Source of the DNA: Chamaecrista fasciculata | Lineage: Eukaryota; Streptophyta; Magnoliopsida; Fabales; Fabaceae | Assembly (NCBI GenBank): GCA_003254925.1 | Contig: QANZ01019865.1 | Coordinates: 94,407-158,406, forward strand | DNA length: 64,000 nt | Reading direction: 5' to 3' | In this document: positions 10,480-21,389 of the stretch, in pieces | Position numbering within the stretch: the stretch's first letter is position 1 | Layout of the letters: each line of letters begins with the position of its first letter | Position numbers and translations under genes: made by a program | Notes under the pieces: generated by a model | Database searches by the model: none | What the model was told of the DNA's origin: nothing | Seen by the model: only the letters and a program-made list of their open reading frames with translations

Positions 10480-13400
10480 CTGATGATAATCATTATTTTG
10501 GCAATTTTTCAGGGCGTAATCTGAAAGTGGAGGTTCCTCGATTTGATGGAGAGGATGCTGAGGCATGGATTTTCAAAATCAAGGAGTTCTTTGAATTGTA
10601 TTCAACGCCTATGGGGCAACGGATTCGAATAGCCTCGTTGCATATGCAGGGAGCTGCTTTTGCTTGGTATCAATGGCTTGTGGAGAATGAAATTTCGTAT
10701 ACGTGGCCTGAGTTTGTTGATGCGTTACTTTTACGGTTTGGTCGAACGGTGTATGATGATCCTCGGGCCGCTTTGAAGCGAGTAGTTCAGACTGGTTCTG
10801 TAGCTGAGTATTACTCTGCTTTTGAGGTGATAGCAACAAGGATTAAAGGACTTGCTGAGAGTTTCTATGTGAGTTTTTTCGTTGAAGGACTGAAGGAACA
10901 TTTGCAATGTGAAGTGCTGCTGGCGCAACCAGCTACATTACAAGCTGCTGTGGCTATAGCTAAGTTGCAGGAGAGGAAGCATGCTAAGTTGCAAGCTCTT
11001 AACAGATCCTCTTTCTCTCGTTCTTCTTTTTCCAAGGGAGGTAGTGGTTATAATAGTGGGAATGTGTCTTCAGGTGGTGGCGGAAATGGTTTTCGTTCAC
11101 CAATTGCTGCAGCGAAAGTAGAGGATGTTGTTAAGCCAATTAATTCGGGTGGTGTTTCATCGACAGAGACTCCGTATAAGAAACTTACGGCTGCTGAGCT
11201 TAAGGTACGTCGAGAGAAAGGTTTATGCTATTATTGTGATGCAAAGTATAGTCGTAATCATCAGTGTCCAGCCACATTTAAATTGTTATTGAGTCAAGAT
11301 GAATTGCATGAGCTTTTGCATGGTGAATCGGACGAGGAAGAGGAGTTTGTTGAAGTGTCTGATGAACTTATGAATTTGACACCCGCTATTAGTTTGAATG
11401 CTGTTGAAGGAGATTTTCATCCTAGAACTTTGCGTGTGACGGGGTTTTATAAGAAAGAGCCGTTGCGCATTTTGATAGATAGTGGGAGCTCTAATAATTT
11501 TATTAAGGCTAGTGTAGTTCGACGTCTACATTTGAAGACCGAATCTGTGAAAGGTTTTCGTGTTGTGACTGGTAGTGGGGATCGATTGGCATGTATGAAT
11601 AAATGTGCGCAGGTTCATCTTATGGTGCAAGATGTTCGTATAGTTGCCGATTTGTTTGTGTTAGATATGGCTGGGTGTGATGTGGTTTTGGGTATTCAGT
11701 GGTTGGCGGAACTTGGTAATATTACAGCAAATTTTAAAAAGATGGTGCTTTCTTTTATGTTGGATGGGAAGCAAGTTCAGTTGCAGGGAGATAGCCTTAT
11801 GGATTCTGAGCCTCTTAGTCCTAAATTGTTGCAAAAATCATTAGCTCTTGATAATGTGGCAGGTGTTTATACATTGCAGTGTGTTCCTACACACGACGTG
11901 GCGGTGCCGCAAACTGAGCAGGTTCCGCGATGTATTCAGGCGGTATTGGACGAATTTGTGCAGATTTTTAAGGAACATACTTCCTTACCACCACAGCGGG
12001 AAGTTGACCATAAGATAGAGCTGTTACCGGGACAAGGTCCGGTGAATGTTAGACCTTATCGTTATCCACAGTTTCAAAAAACAGAGATTGAACGGTTGGT
12101 GGATGAGATGTTGAAGTCGGGAGTAATTCGGGACAGTCAAAGTTCTTTTTCCTCTCCGGTGTTATTGGTTAAAAAGAAAGATGGAACTTGGCGATTTTGT
12201 GTGGATTATAGAGCATTGAATGAAGCCACTGTGAAGGATAAATTTCCAATTCCGACAATAGATGAAATCATGGATGAGTTGCAAGGGTCTGCCTATTTTT
12301 CGAAATTGGATTTGAGGGCGGGCTATCATCAGATTCGTATGAGGGAAGGTGATATCCATAAGACTGCATTTCGAACTCATGTTGGGCATTATGAATTTGT
12401 AGTGATGCCATTTGGTTTGACGAATGCTCCGGCAACGTTTCAGGCAACTATGAATCGGATTTTCAAGCCATATCTTCGTAAGTTTGTGACAGTGTTTTTT
12501 GATGATATTTTGGTGTTTAGTCCAACTTTGGAGGATCATGTGGGACATTTGCAGCTGGTTTTACAGGTGTTAGCGGACAATGAGTTTTTTGCCAAGTTGT
12601 CTAAATGTAGTTTCTCTCAAACTAGCATTGAGTATTTGGGTCACATTGTTACTCAACATGGTGTCAAGGTGGATTGTAAGAAAGTGGAAGCAATGCTTGA
12701 GTGGCCGAAACCTTCCAATGTCAAGCAATTACGTGGTTTCCTTGGGTTGACGGGGTATTATCGCAAGTTTGTGCGTAATTATGCCCAAGTTGCATATCCA
12801 CTTACTGAATTGACTAAAAGAAATCAGTTTCATTGGACTCAGGAAGCTCAGGATGCTTTTGAATCATTGAAGGTCTTGATGACGGAGACTCCTGTTTTGG
12901 CCTTGCCGAATTTTAATAAAATTTTTGTGGTTGAAACGGATGCTTCTAATCGGGGTGTGGGAGCTGTGTTGACTCAAGATGGACATCCTTTAGCTTATTT
13001 TAGCAAGAAACTTAGTGCTAAATTAGCTGTGGCATCGGCTTATGTGAGGGAATTATATGCTGTCACTCAAGCAGTTCTTAAATGGAGACATTACTTACTT
13101 GGTCGGCGTTTTGTTATCAAAACTGATCATAAAAGCTTGAAGGATTTGATGTTTCAGGTGGTGCAGACACCTGAGCAGCAATTTTATCTTGCTAAGTTGA
13201 TGGGATTTCAGTTTGAGGTGGTGTATCGGCCAGGCAAGACTAACCAGGTGGCGGATGCGTTGTCACGGCAGATGGGTGAGAATGAGTCGTTGGAACCAGG
13301 TCAGTGTTTTGCCTTTTCTGGTGTGCAGCATGCTATATTTGATGAACTACGGGCAGCTCATTTTAGTCATGAGGAGGTATTGGAACTGAAGAAACAATTT

Positions 13401-14507
13401 GAACAGGGTGAGCTGGCTGCTGTGTATATTGTTAGAGATGGATTGTTGTTTTATTGTGATAGATTGTGGGTACCTGCGATTGCTAGTTTGCAGCGGCAGA
13501 TTTTGGAGTATTTTCATGGTAGTCCAGTAGGTGGTCATAGTGGGGTTACGAAGACATATAGGGCTATCGCTGAAGTTTTTTATTGGAAAAATATGCGATT
13601 ATCTGTGCAAGACTTTATCAGGGATTGTGTCGTTTGTCAGCAGGCTAAGTACTCAACTCAGCGATCTCAAGGATTTTTACAGCCACTGCCGATTCCTACT
13701 AGACCATGGGATGAACTGACTATGGATTTTATAGTTGCATTGCCTAGTTCGCAGGGGTATACGGCAATATTGGTAGTGGTAGATAGGCTTACGAAGGGTG
13801 CGCATTTTATTCCACTCAAGCCGCACTTCACAGCTAGTTCGGTTTCTGCAGAATTTGTCAAGCAAGTCGTGAAGTTACATGGGTTTCCGAGGCATATTGT
13901 GTCTGATCGTGGATCTGTGTTCATGAGTGCTTTTTGGAAGCAGTTGATGCATCATAGTGGTGTGAAGCTTCATTATAGCACTGCATATCATCCTCAAAGT
14001 GATGGTCAGACGGAGGTGTTGAACAGGTGTTTAGAGCAGTATTTACGATGTTTTATTAGTGATCAACCACATCAATGGGTTCAGTTTTTGGCTTGGGCTG
14101 AGTTGTGGTATAATGCAACTTATCATTCGGCAGCGGGAATGTCTCCTTTTCAGGCTTTGTATGGGTTTAATCCTAATACAATTCCACATGCATTACCTGA
14201 ACCTATTACTGTGGATGCTGTTGCGGATTTGGTAAAGCAGCGTGAGGAAATGCGTATTCTTTTGTTTGAGAATCTTCGACGGGCTCAAGTGCATATGAAG
14301 AAGGTTGCTGATGCCAAAAGGAGGGATGTGCAGTTTGCTGAAGGGGATTGGGTTTTGCTGAAGTTTCAGCCTTATAGGCAACGGACTGCAGTTAAACGTT
14401 TGAATCAAAAGTTAGCTAAACGATATTTTGGGCCGTTTCGAATTTTGGAGAGGATTGGGTCTGTGGCTTACAGAATTCAGTCCAAGCCAATACGAATCAG
14501 ATATTAG
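10480..14507 (+). mobile_element. Ty3/gypsy retrotransposon gag-pol ORF, 5'-truncated at gap
   Basis: The frame is open from the N at 10479 to 14507; the GTG at 10527 is not a real start, since coding (GRNLKVEVPRFDG) continues upstream of it. In order, counting residues from 10527: Gag (1-230), Cys/His knuckle CYYCDAKYSRNHQC (about 234), aspartic protease LIDSGSS (about 315), reverse transcriptase with FCVDYRALN and the FFDDIL catalytic centre (550-660), RNase H with ETDASNRGVGA (about 804), then integrase with an HHCC zinc region (998-1045) and a D, D, E triad near 1066, 1127 and 1162. The order protease-RT-RNase H-integrase is that of Ty3/gypsy. Both LTRs are absent. No internal stop interrupts 1,326 codons, so the copy is recent. 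The frame ends just after the integrase C-terminal region, shorter than usual for the family. Confidence 0.93.
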
Positions 14508-14698
14508 CCCAAGGAGAAGTTGGGCTGGAGCAGGATCAGTCCAATACGGTGAGGCCTGGGACTGCTATTGCTGATGAAGAGGGGCCAGCTGCTTTGCATG
14601 AAGAATCACGTGGAGGGAGGACACGTAAGAAGCCAGGTTGGTTAGAGGGATTTGTTACACCAAAGATGGGACCACGTGAGAAGAAGGGAAGCAGTTAG
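14477..14698 (+). pseudogene. Out-of-frame C-terminal remnant of the Ty3/gypsy polyprotein
   Basis: The reading frame shifted by one base relative to the upstream pol ORF stays open for about 74 codons to a TAG at 14696. It is rich in charged residues and contains RTRKKPGWLEGFV, a composition often seen at retrotransposon polyprotein ends. It suggests a single frameshift or a small deletion near 14475-14500. Confidence 0.5.
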
Positions 14699-14850
14699 AA
14701 TCTATTATAGGAAGTTAGGCATGGGAAAATAAGCTGTGTAGAAGTTTGTTATGTTCATTGTGAACTTGGAGTTGCCTCGACTCGAAGAGAGGAATTTCTT
14801 TGTAATTCATTTCATTTTCTTCAGGAAGATATCACAGTACTGACGTTAAG
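14699..14850 (+). other. Probable untranslated 3' part of the Ty3/gypsy element
   Basis: Follows the remnant coding frame. It includes a purine run (GAGAAGAAGGGAAG at about 14678-14692) that could act as a polypurine tract. No LTR pair can be matched, and the exact end of the element is unknown. Confidence 0.35.
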
Positions 14851-14859
14851 TAATTTCTC

Positions 14860-15000
14860 ATCCAATTTCATCTCGTTAATGTCTATAGATTGGACTTGAA
14901 TCTTATCAATTGGTCATGCATAAAATATTTGTCACTTGTCAAATGTTGATTGGGGAACCTTATAGCAAATATATAAGGAACTTTACCTAAGTCTTACCCT
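14860..15000. repeat. Half copy of the MITE seen at 53138-53334
   Basis: ATTGGTCATGCATAAAATAT, then TGTCAAATGTTGATTG and ATAGCAA...AAGGAACTT follow the right half of the element at 53138-53334 in the same orientation. Confidence 0.5.
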
Positions 15001-15042
15001 GTTTGAAATATGATTAGTTCTTGTTTTAACTAAAAAATCTTT

Positions 15043-15427
15043 TGTCGAAGTGTAAATTTGGTCTCATATCTTTTGCTTAGTTCCCAATTTGGTTCTATGT
15101 CTTTTTTTGTTATATTTTTTGTTTCATATCTTTAGTTCAGGTCCCAATTTAGTCTCATATTTGTTTTGTTGCAGATTTAGTCTCATATCTTTGGGGCAAT
15201 TGCAGAATTGGTCTTATATCAATTAATGATTGATCCTTTTGTAAATATATGAGACCAATTCAGCAACCTAATCAAAATATATGAGACCAGATTGAGACTT
15301 TTTGTAAAAATATAAAACCAAAAGTACAGCAATATATAACAAAATCTTTTAGAAACATAACAAAAAATCTTTTAACAAAAATCTTTTAGAAACATAACAA
15401 ATATCGAACCAAATTTATACTTTGACC
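15043..15427. mobile_element. Foldback MITE, TTTGGTCTC family, 9-bp TSD
   Basis: The ends TGTCGAAGTGTAAATTTGG and (reverse complement) GGTCAAAGTATAAATTTGG are inverted. They are flanked by identical AAAATCTTT (15034-15042 and 15428-15436), a 9-bp duplication as in Mutator-like insertions. The left arm has AATTTGGTTC/TTTAGTCTCAT units; the right arm holds their complements and an extra repeat of ATCTTTTAGAAACATAAC. Confidence 0.75.
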
Positions 15428-16704
15428 AAAATCTTTTAACAAAAAAAAATCTTTAAATCCAAACCACGGAGGAGGGAGAGGGAGGGAGGGAATCCAAATA
15501 ACCCAACCCCAAATGTTGATTAAAGTGTTGGTTAAGTTAATTAGTTGACCAAACTGTAAGAAAGAAAAGTTTCGAAATAAATCATGGCGCGTGCTCTACG
15601 CTGAACCTTCCTTATAATTCATTTTCAAGAAAGTAGCTCCATACTTTTCTTCTTAATTTTTTTTTTTCATTCCTTTCATATTCTTCACTAATCACTAACA
15701 TCTATTCCATATCTTTATTTTTGGCAAAGATATCATATAACTAATTAAGTAATGCAAACACCAACATATATAAGTTTAATAATGATTTATATATTGAGGA
15801 AGAGACGTATATATACAATGTATGTGTTAGTGATAAGTGATGATGATGTGGCATGCAAGCAATTTGCAGTAGAAATAGGCTTTGGGTCGTTTGATTTGGT
15901 TTGAGCGATCCAATGTGAAAGCACACAAAAGAATGAAAGATCTTAATAAAAGAAAAAAGAAAGAATGAAAGATAAAGAATACGAAGAAAAAGAATTTAGG
16001 AAGCAAGTGTAGCTACGTAGTCGTATTATTGGATGACATTAACACTGAGTTGTTTACTTCACGCCACAACTTAATTAGGTGCTGCTTCAATTTGTCAATT
16101 CAATTTAATAACAATAAATTAATGATTCGGCCTTCTAAAAAATTATTAATAGAGATCATCAAAATATTTATACTTAAGGGAGGAGACTCATAAATTTTAT
16201 AAAGTGAATCTAGATATGAGTTAGAATTCAATCTCAATGAGTCTAGATACAAATAGAGTAGTACTCTATCTGAAATTCTGGACCTTACTTGTAATATTAA
16301 ATATTTATTTTTATATATAAAAATATGATAATTTAAAATTTTACATGTTGAAAAAATATTTAACTATAAAAAAATATTAAACATTTCATATGATGTATTT
16401 TAAATTTTAATAATATATTTTTATTTATGATTTATTTTTGTATTTTTATATTTATAAATATAAAAAATTGATAAAAATAAATTTACATTGATAAAAAATG
16501 TTAATCTAAAATATCTCAAGGTTCAAGTTTAAGCATGGGAATGACTATTCGATAAATCTAGAGATAAATGTTATTTTAATATCAGCTCATGAGTGAGAGG
16601 ACCATAGTACATTATCCATACCCAACTCATAATCATCCCTGATTATTGAGTTAATAACTTAATATTTAAAAAATTTAAATATATAATTTAATCACTGAAA
16701 AAAT
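15428..16704. other. AT-rich intergenic stretch
   Basis: Contains a purine-rich GGAGGAGGGAGAGGGAGGGA block near 15468 and otherwise plain AT-rich sequence. No gene, RNA or further element could be supported. Confidence 0.4.
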
Positions 16705-16828
16705 TAGGGGTGTCAAACGGGCCAGGCCCGCCCAAGCCCGCCTCTTGGCGGGCTGGGGCGGGCCAGCCCGTTTAAAAACGGGCCACATAAATGATGTTCG
16801 CGGGCTTGGGCCCATTTTGACACCCCTA
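16705..16828. mobile_element. 124-bp hAT MITE, GC-rich hairpin
   Basis: The ends TAGGGGTGTCAAA and TTTTGACACCCCTA are inverted. The insertion is flanked by identical GAAAAAAT (16697-16704 and 16829-16836), an 8-bp duplication of the hAT type. The interior repeats GGGC/GCCC words (GGGCCAGGCCCGCC against GGGCTTGGGCCC) and would fold into a strong hairpin in a very AT-rich neighbourhood. Confidence 0.88.
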
Positions 16829-16984
16829 GAAAAAATTATACAATATATTCTTTAATTCTTTGTATAGATTAAAATATCTCGTAGTTTTTTGAAAAATAAT
16901 GAATATATCATTTGATTTGTTTATGAATTATAAATTGTATAATTTAATCTTATATAATTAAATTATTAGTTTACTTATTCAATA

Positions 16985-17168
16985 ATATATCTTATATTAT
17001 ATGGCTCCACCCCTTTCTGGTCGTCCATGTTTAAAACTATAGTCTATGAATTAAAAATAAGAGAAAATTTACTATTTAGTCTCTCTTTCTTTACTAAGTT
17101 AACAATTTAGTCCCTTATTTATTTTACATACATATTTGCGTGCCCGTTAGGGCACGTAAAACCCCTAG
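16985..17168 (+). mobile_element. Helitron-like 3' terminus
   Basis: The 3' end has a perfect 7-bp hairpin CGTGCCC-GTTA-GGGCACG (17139-17156), then 8 bases, CTAG (17165-17168) and a flanking T. This is the layout of Helitron 3' ends, which insert between A and T without target duplication. The 180 bp upstream are homologous, in reverse orientation, to 47464-47710. The 5' TC end was not located, so the true length is unknown. Confidence 0.55.
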
Positions 17169-17754
17169 TATGTATATATATGCGCTTAGTTTAAAGAATA
17201 CCTAACTTATTATGTAACTCTACTTGTTTTATGTTGTTATGTAACTCTCACATAGTCACATATACAGGGGAATTAATCCCTACTTCTGTGGATCTGCTCA
17301 TTTCATATGCTCAACCCTTTTCTTTTTTAACAAAAAAAAATATATATTTTCTGTATTTAATTGAGTTTGAGTTTTGAGAGGTGTTGAGTCAAATTCATGA
17401 TTTTGGACGTCATAGCTCACAAAAGCAAATTTCACGCATAATAATTAACTAATCGGCTAAACAGCTAGCAATCATTTTATTTAATTAGAATATGGCTAAT
17501 CCAGATCCATTGCTTTCTAAGCCAATTGCGTTATATATGTATCTTCTATATATCCTATCATCTTATAATGAGGTAAGGATGATTTTTTTTTCTCAGATAC
17601 TTTATTTAGAAGATAAATTATTATATTTTTTCATAGACTAGAGAGAAGAGGAAAGGATGATTTGGAATATAATGAGTTGTGTATTATATTATAGTTTTTA
17701 TTTTGAATAAATAAAAAACTACTTTAAAAAAGTCACTGAATTCACAATTTAATC
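17169..17754. other. Intergenic, nothing recognised
   Basis: AT-rich, ends at the N at 17755. No feature supported. Confidence 0.4.
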
Positions 17755-18154
17755 NAAATTTCAAGAATCGAATTGGTAGATTACTCAATTATTTGTACAT
17801 CATAATGTAGACAAATTGAACTTTTGTCTTTTAACATTCAGAATTTTTACTTGTCCATATGGAATTCTAATTTATAATTGAGAAATATTTATATACGCTT
17901 TGAATTAAACCAAATCTTAAATTCAATTTCAAAGTTTTGGTTCCATTCAAATGTCATGCTACGTACTAAATAATGAGGCTTTATAATACTGGGCTTAATT
18001 ATCAATTGCTCTCTGGCTCTCACATGAATGTCAAGTTGTCAACAACATAATGAGTGCATTTGCTTCATTTCTTGATCCATTTGCTCCACCTCTCTACTGT
18101 TGGATTCACTTTTTTTAATTTCAAAATTTGTACTATGAACTATTTTTTTGGTAA

Positions 18155-18230
18155 TGATATGGGTTTTTCCCACCTATCCGTGTAATAGTCTAAACGAAGA
18201 CTAATCTCTTTTGAACAACAGAGACAAAAT
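18155..18230 (-). mobile_element. Decayed SINE fragment
   Basis: TTTTTCCCACCTATCCGTGT followed by AACGAAGACTAATC matches the 3' part of the SINE at 32695-32899 in the same orientation. A shorter relative lies at 21884-21950 in copy B. The tRNA-like head is missing. Confidence 0.5.
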
Positions 18231-18542
18231 GATTGTGTTCTCTCAACAATATCGACTCAATTTGTACTATAAAATATTGAGATCTATATTTTACATAAAT
18301 CTCAAAAACAAAAATAAATGTAAACGTTGAAGAGGTAGGTTACCCCAATTCCTTAACCCTCCATAATTTGTCCTTGTTTGGATTGAAGCGTGACTCTCTT
18401 CATTCTTCAAAACTTGGGAAGTTGAAATAATGGTGGGACCCATAGATCAGCTCAACGCGTTTTCCTTCTTTCCTGTTTGACTGCCTGTAATTAAGTACAA
18501 AAGGGGCCGTTTTTCTTACATTCCGCCAACCTCTAATGCCCC

Positions 18543-18557
18543 GACACGTGTCACGTG
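18543..18557. promoter_or_regulatory. G-box / ABRE-like cluster
   Basis: GACACGTGTC overlaps a second CACGTG core (18552-18557). Paired ACGT cores of this kind bind bZIP and bHLH factors in plants. No gene start can be tied to it, so a regulatory role is only a possibility. The same block is at 22112-22126 in copy B. Confidence 0.3.
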
Positions 18558-18633
18558 AATCCCCCTCAGAAATTTCGTCTCTCATTCCTCTCTTCCATCT
18601 TCTCATTTAATTTATGATCTTTTTATTTTTTTA

Positions 18634-19162
18634 GGTTAAAGGTCCATTTTGGTCCTTTAAATGTATGTATTTTAGTTGATTACGTTTCAAAATATTCAAA
18701 TTGATCCTAAATGTTAGTAAAATGTTTTATTTTGGTCATAAATGTTAGTAAAATGTTTCATTTTAGTCATAAATTATTGAATTTTGTCATATTTCTCTTG
18801 TCTCTCATTTCTAGTTCAAAGAACTTGTTAAAAGTAACTCGTAGCTCTAAGTTCGTCACATTTGAATTTGAAACGAGAGAGATATGATCAACTTTGCTTG
18901 TTTGACCATAAAACGAGTAGTCTACTTTTAGGACTGATTTGACTTAGTTTGCTTACGATCTCAACTGGATAGAGAAAGTACTATTTGAGAATAATATATA
19001 GCTCTAAACTCATCACGTTTGAACTTGAAACGAGTCATATTCAATAGTTTGGACCAAAATGAAACATTTTACCAACATTTAGGACCAATTTGAACATTTT
19101 AAAACATAATGGACCAAAATAACATTAGGGCATACATTTAGGACCAAAATGAACATTTAACC
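18634..19162. mobile_element. Foldback MITE, TTTTGGTCC family (copy A)
   Basis: Ends GGTTAAAGGTCCATTTTGG and (right) CATTTAACC, with T-rich flanks TTTTTTTAG on both sides that could be a 9-bp duplication. The arms carry inverted ATTTTGGTCC/GGACCAAAAT units. The core carries the family's TAACTCGTAGCTCTAA and TTTGAACTTGAAACGAG segments. Confidence 0.75.
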
Positions 19163-19338
19163 TTTTTTTAGGTTACAAAAAGTTAAGTTAAGGTGAGTTG
19201 GGCATGAGAGTTTATAGAAGTATTTACAGATCGTCTACTAACAAAGTCTCCCCCATTGACAACAGAATCTGAACTCACAAACTTATAAGTTATAAATTAA
19301 CTCTGTACCAACCGGCCAATCTATCATCTTTTTATTTT

Positions 19339-19540
19339 GGGTAAATTACACTTTGGTACCCTGTGGTTTGACCCTATTTCACTTTGGTACCCTGTGGTTT
19401 GAAACTTGACACTTTGGTACCCTATGGTATTCTCCATTAACACTTTGGTACCCTTTGGAGCTATTTTGTAATTTTAACCATAATAAATTTTACAAAAATT
19501 ACATATTGACCCCAAAAAAATTTTAAAATTTTCATTTTCC
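19339..19540. mobile_element. Left half of a GGTACC-family foldback MITE
   Basis: Begins GGGTAAATTACACTTTGG, with three further TTTGGTACCCT units, and corresponds to the left half of 42408-42776. At about 19540 it breaks into the minus-strand gag. The right half appears at 22877-22965. TTTTATTTT precedes the left half and follows the right half, as if one element with a 9-bp duplication had been split. Confidence 0.75.
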
Positions 19541-20536
19541 GCTCCCGTTCCCGTTGGCGTTCGGGGTCCGGGCGCTGGTCTGACTGTTTTGCATGTCCTT
19601 CAGTTTGTTGAAGCGGCTCTTGGAGGCGCTCTGGTTGTCCTCCTTGAGAATGAAATCGCGGACTTGCTTCAGCAGCGCATCCAGGGTCTTTGGGTTGGCG
19701 AGCGCCAACTCGTTGGAAACGTTCCCTGGGCGCAGGCCCTGCTTGAAGGCGTTAATGGCCACGCTGTCTTCCAGGTCCTCCACTTCGTGGCAGCGCTCGG
19801 AGAAACGCTTGAGGAAGTCCCTGAGGCTCTCGCTGGAGCCTTGAATGAGGTCCGCCATGACAGTTGACGGCTTTTTGTATACGATACTGGTGGCGAAGCG
19901 CTTCAGAAAGGCGGCCTCCAGCTCGTCGAAGTTGGGGATGGAGTAGTCTGGTAGGCGGGCGTACCAGTGGAGTCCTTCTGGACCGAGAGTAGTAGGAAAG
20001 AGCTTGCATTTCTTTCCTTCCGTGAGTGATGCCAGCTGGATGTTTGCATGGAACACCTTCAAGTGCAGATTCGGGTCTACAGTTGGCTCGTAGGGTACCA
20101 TCTTGACGGGCATCTTGAAGCCCTGCGGTACAATGTCGCGCTGGATGGATACGGCGAACGGTCCCTTCTGGGGGATGAAGGTACCCGGCTCGTCTTCAAA
20201 ACCAGCAGCTGGCGCGTTTTCCTGGGCCGAACCGGCCGTTGTGTTACGGCGACCGGGATTTGACCCCTGAGGTGTGCTATGAACGGAGAGGCTTTGGAAT
20301 TCACGACGAAGAGACTTCGTCTGCTCCTTCATCATGCCCCGGAAGATGGACATGATGTCCATAGCCTGGAAAGTTTGGCCCGTGGCGCCCATCTCAGCTG
20401 TAGGTGGTGCTACTCGAGAGGGTGCTCCCTCTTCCCGATGTTGCTGTTCTGGGTCCTCCTGAGAGCCAGGGGCGTGCTCCTGGGAATCTGAGGGGTCATC
20501 CAAGAGGGGATCGTGAGGGGAGTCGTTATGGGCCAT
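19541..20536 (-). pseudogene. LTR-retrotransposon gag, C-terminally truncated
   Basis: About 330 residues starting MAHNDSPHDPLLDD. A Gln/Glu-rich N-terminus is followed by a retrotransposon Gag domain (about residues 125-300) with FKMPVKMVPYEPTVDP, LGPEGLHWYARLPDYSI, FLKRFATS and LRDFLKRFSERCHEVED, as in plant Ty3/gypsy Gag proteins. The open frame runs into the foldback MITE at 19540 and stops there. Protease, polymerase and the 3' LTR are all missing. Codons are GC-rich compared with the surroundings. The ATG lies 139 bp inside the LTR, after a primer-binding site. Confidence 0.85.
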
Positions 20537-20656
20537 ATCAAAGTGGAGATCACCTAGTTCAACAAGGTAAACGTTGGTGAGTTAGCTTTTGTAAAGAAAA
20601 AAGCAACAGAGGACGAGCGTGAGAGCCCGCAAAGTTCAGCAGGTGAGGAGGAGAGT

Positions 20657-20674
20657 CCCCACAGACGGCGCCAA
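20657..20674 (-). promoter_or_regulatory. Primer-binding site of the LTR retrotransposon
   Basis: On the minus strand TGGCGCCGTCTGTGGGGA starts one base after the end of the LTR. This is the position and typical TGGCGCC start of tRNA primer-binding sites in many plant Ty3/gypsy elements. Confidence 0.75.
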
Positions 20675-21279
20675 TGATAAACTAGAAAATGGGTAGCACT
20701 TACCTAGTTCACCGGATGTGGGCTGCAAGAGCCAAGAGTCGAACAAGAACCTGCAAGAGCTTCACAGGGGGGCCCTGCAAAGAGTACTCCGACGCTCAAG
20801 TTAGTAAGAGAGTGATGAGAGAGTCAGAGAATTCTAGAATGTAAGAAGTAGCTAACCTTAAACTGCTGGGTTGAGCTCTATTTATAGAGCAGGGGGGAGA
20901 GAGGTGGTCAGCGCGCAGGGCGGACCACGTAGCCGGACACGATCTCCACCAACAGGGGTGGTGGAGGCCGAGATTTGCGGAGCAAGGCAATCGTGGGTGA
21001 TTGCGTGCAGACTCTCTAGGCGGGCGCCTAGAGAATGGAGATCGCGGATATAACTGACGTCGTGACCCACAATCTCCTTCAGCGAAGTTTGCGGGACAAG
21101 GCAGTCGTGGATGACTGCGTGTTGTCATGGGGGCGTGCGCCCTAACCTCGAGGGCTCACGGCCTCCTCTAGATGTGCGGAGGGCACGTGACTGGCTCGCG
21201 TGGGCCGTGCAAGACGTGGGGGGGAGGAGAGGCCCGGTTCGAGGGCCGTTTAGGCGTATGCCCAAATAGTGATGTATCA
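20675..21279 (-). mobile_element. 5' LTR of a truncated Ty3/gypsy-type element
   Basis: Read on the minus strand it runs from TGATACATCA to GTTTATCA, so it begins TG and ends CA, and the primer-binding site follows. A TATA-like TCTATAAATAGA lies near 20876-20887. It is about 605 bp and GC-richer than its surroundings. It resembles the degraded LTR at 50227-50645. The 3' LTR is absent, so no target duplication can be tested. Confidence 0.75.
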
Positions 21280-21389
21280 CTTGTTATTTATTTTTTATGA
21301 ACTAAACAATATATCATTTGGTATTTTTAAAGATTAACAAATATATCATTTAAATCATTTAAAAATTAAATAGTATGTTTCAATATTTT

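Larger units (their letters stand above)
17756..19338. repeat. Copy A of a local direct duplication
   Basis: Bases 17756-18086 are identical, as read by eye, to 21390-21720. The rest, to about 19269, is homologous with scattered differences and indels to 21722-22875. The copy starts right after the N at 17755. It contains a decayed SINE (18155-18230), a G-box cluster (18543-18557) and a MITE (18634-19162). Confidence 0.8.

Noticed and set aside
18400-18606. A 68-codon minus-strand ORF that is also open in copy B (21969-22175)
   Set aside because: The two copies are recent duplicates, so shared openness is weak evidence. There is no family signature, and the stretch contains promoter-like G-boxes.
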